Shown here piece after piece: positions 5,624 through 5,916 of a stretch of 5,916 bases of DNA (its first letter is position 1; every line of letters starts with the position of its first letter). The stretch comes from Acidobacteriaceae bacterium (lineage in GTDB: Bacteria; Acidobacteriota; Terriglobia; Terriglobales; Acidobacteriaceae): the NCBI GenBank assembly GCA_003164255.1, contig PLST01000208.1, positions 3,315-9,230 of the forward strand, in the 5' to 3' direction. The notes beneath the pieces were generated by a model. It saw only the letters and a program-made list of their open reading frames with translations. It did no database searches and was not told the DNA's origin. The position numbers and the translations under genes were made by a program.

Positions 5624-5916
5624 ATGTATGCAGTGATTCGCACCGGCGGGAAGCAGTATCGCGTGGCGCCCGGCGACGTAGTGAAGATTGAAAGCGTGGC
5701 GTCAGAGAACGAGACGATCGAGTTCAGCGACGTGCTTGCGGTGAGTGGCGATTCTGGAACCGTGGCCAAGCCATCGACGGCGAAGGTGACGGCGGAAGTG
5801 CTGGGCGAAGGCCGCGGCGACAAGATCCTGGTATTCCACCTGAAGCGGAAGAAGCAGTACAAGAAGCTGCAGGGACACCGTCAGAACTTTACCGAGGTGC
5901 GCATCAAGGCGATCGA
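5624..5916 (+). CDS. rplU: 50S ribosomal protein L21 (3' end outside window)
   Basis: L21 binds 23S rRNA in the large ribosomal subunit. The first 97 residues are present, and the family is usually about 103 long, so only the last few codons are missing. The N-terminus MYAVIRTGGKQYRV (1-14) and the C-terminal signature, from KILVFHLKRKK (67-77) through QGHRQNFTEVRI (83-94), are diagnostic. The ATG at 5624 is set by GGAGGG at 5612-5617, 6 nt upstream, and by the usual L21 start. The same frame stays open for 54 codons upstream to an ATG at 5462, but that extension does not resemble L21 and lacks a good ribosome site. In most bacteria rpmA (L27) follows, and often obgE, so the right side probably continues that operon. 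Confidence 0.97.
   Translation, partial: MYAVIRTGGKQYRVAPGDVVKIESVASENETIEFSDVLAVSGDSGTVAKPSTAKVTAEVLGEGRGDKILVFHLKRKKQYKKLQGHRQNFTEVRIKAI

Noticed and set aside
1..5916. CRISPR array, insertion sequence, toxin-antitoxin pair or defence island
   Set aside because: No spaced direct repeats, transposase motifs, terminal inverted repeats or small paired genes were found. The genes are ordinary chromosomal ones.

Overview
This is a GC-rich bacterial window of about 5.9 kb carrying six protein-coding genes, two of them cut by the window edges. The gene types, the base composition and the short GGGACCAA/GGGAACAA tandem repeats suggest an Acidobacteriota-like soil bacterium. That is an inference from general style, not a demonstrated placement.

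Left part. Positions 1-321 (minus) hold the N-terminal 107 residues of an unrecognised small membrane protein. An A+T-rich promoter region at about 349-420 lies upstream of it, with a consensus TTGACA -35 box and a perfect inverted repeat between and over the -35/-10 boxes, so this gene looks tightly regulated. Positions 479-2602 (minus) encode a 707-residue protein with an N-terminal array of about nine to ten TPR repeats and a C-terminal glycosyltransferase domain resembling family 9 (heptosyltransferase type).

Middle. A divergent gene, 2754-3464 (plus), encodes a seven-helix hemolysin III/PAQR-type membrane protein with its conserved Ser/His/Asp motifs. It converges on a minus-strand family 2 glycosyltransferase (3525-4496). 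The 60-nt gap between them carries four copies of an 8-bp tandem repeat and a GGGACC/GGTCCC inverted repeat. The family 2 glycosyltransferase has a -10-like box only 6 nt before its ATG and no ribosome binding site, so it may be translated from a leaderless mRNA.

Right part. Diverging from that gene is an aldo/keto reductase (4585-5415, plus) with an intact catalytic tetrad. Three bases after its stop begins a good sigma-70-type promoter (TTGACC, 18 nt, TAGAAT). It drives a roughly 170-nt leader and then rplU (ribosomal protein L21), which runs off the right edge. The leader has two convincing hairpins, one directly against the rplU Shine-Dalgarno, and a possible 24-codon upstream ORF between them. 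It is the best candidate here for an undescribed regulatory element.

The genes do not form one pathway. Two glycosyltransferases on the same strand hint at surface-polysaccharide or protein glycosylation, but they are separated by an opposing gene and are not an operon. No mobile elements, CRISPR arrays, tRNAs or rRNAs were seen.
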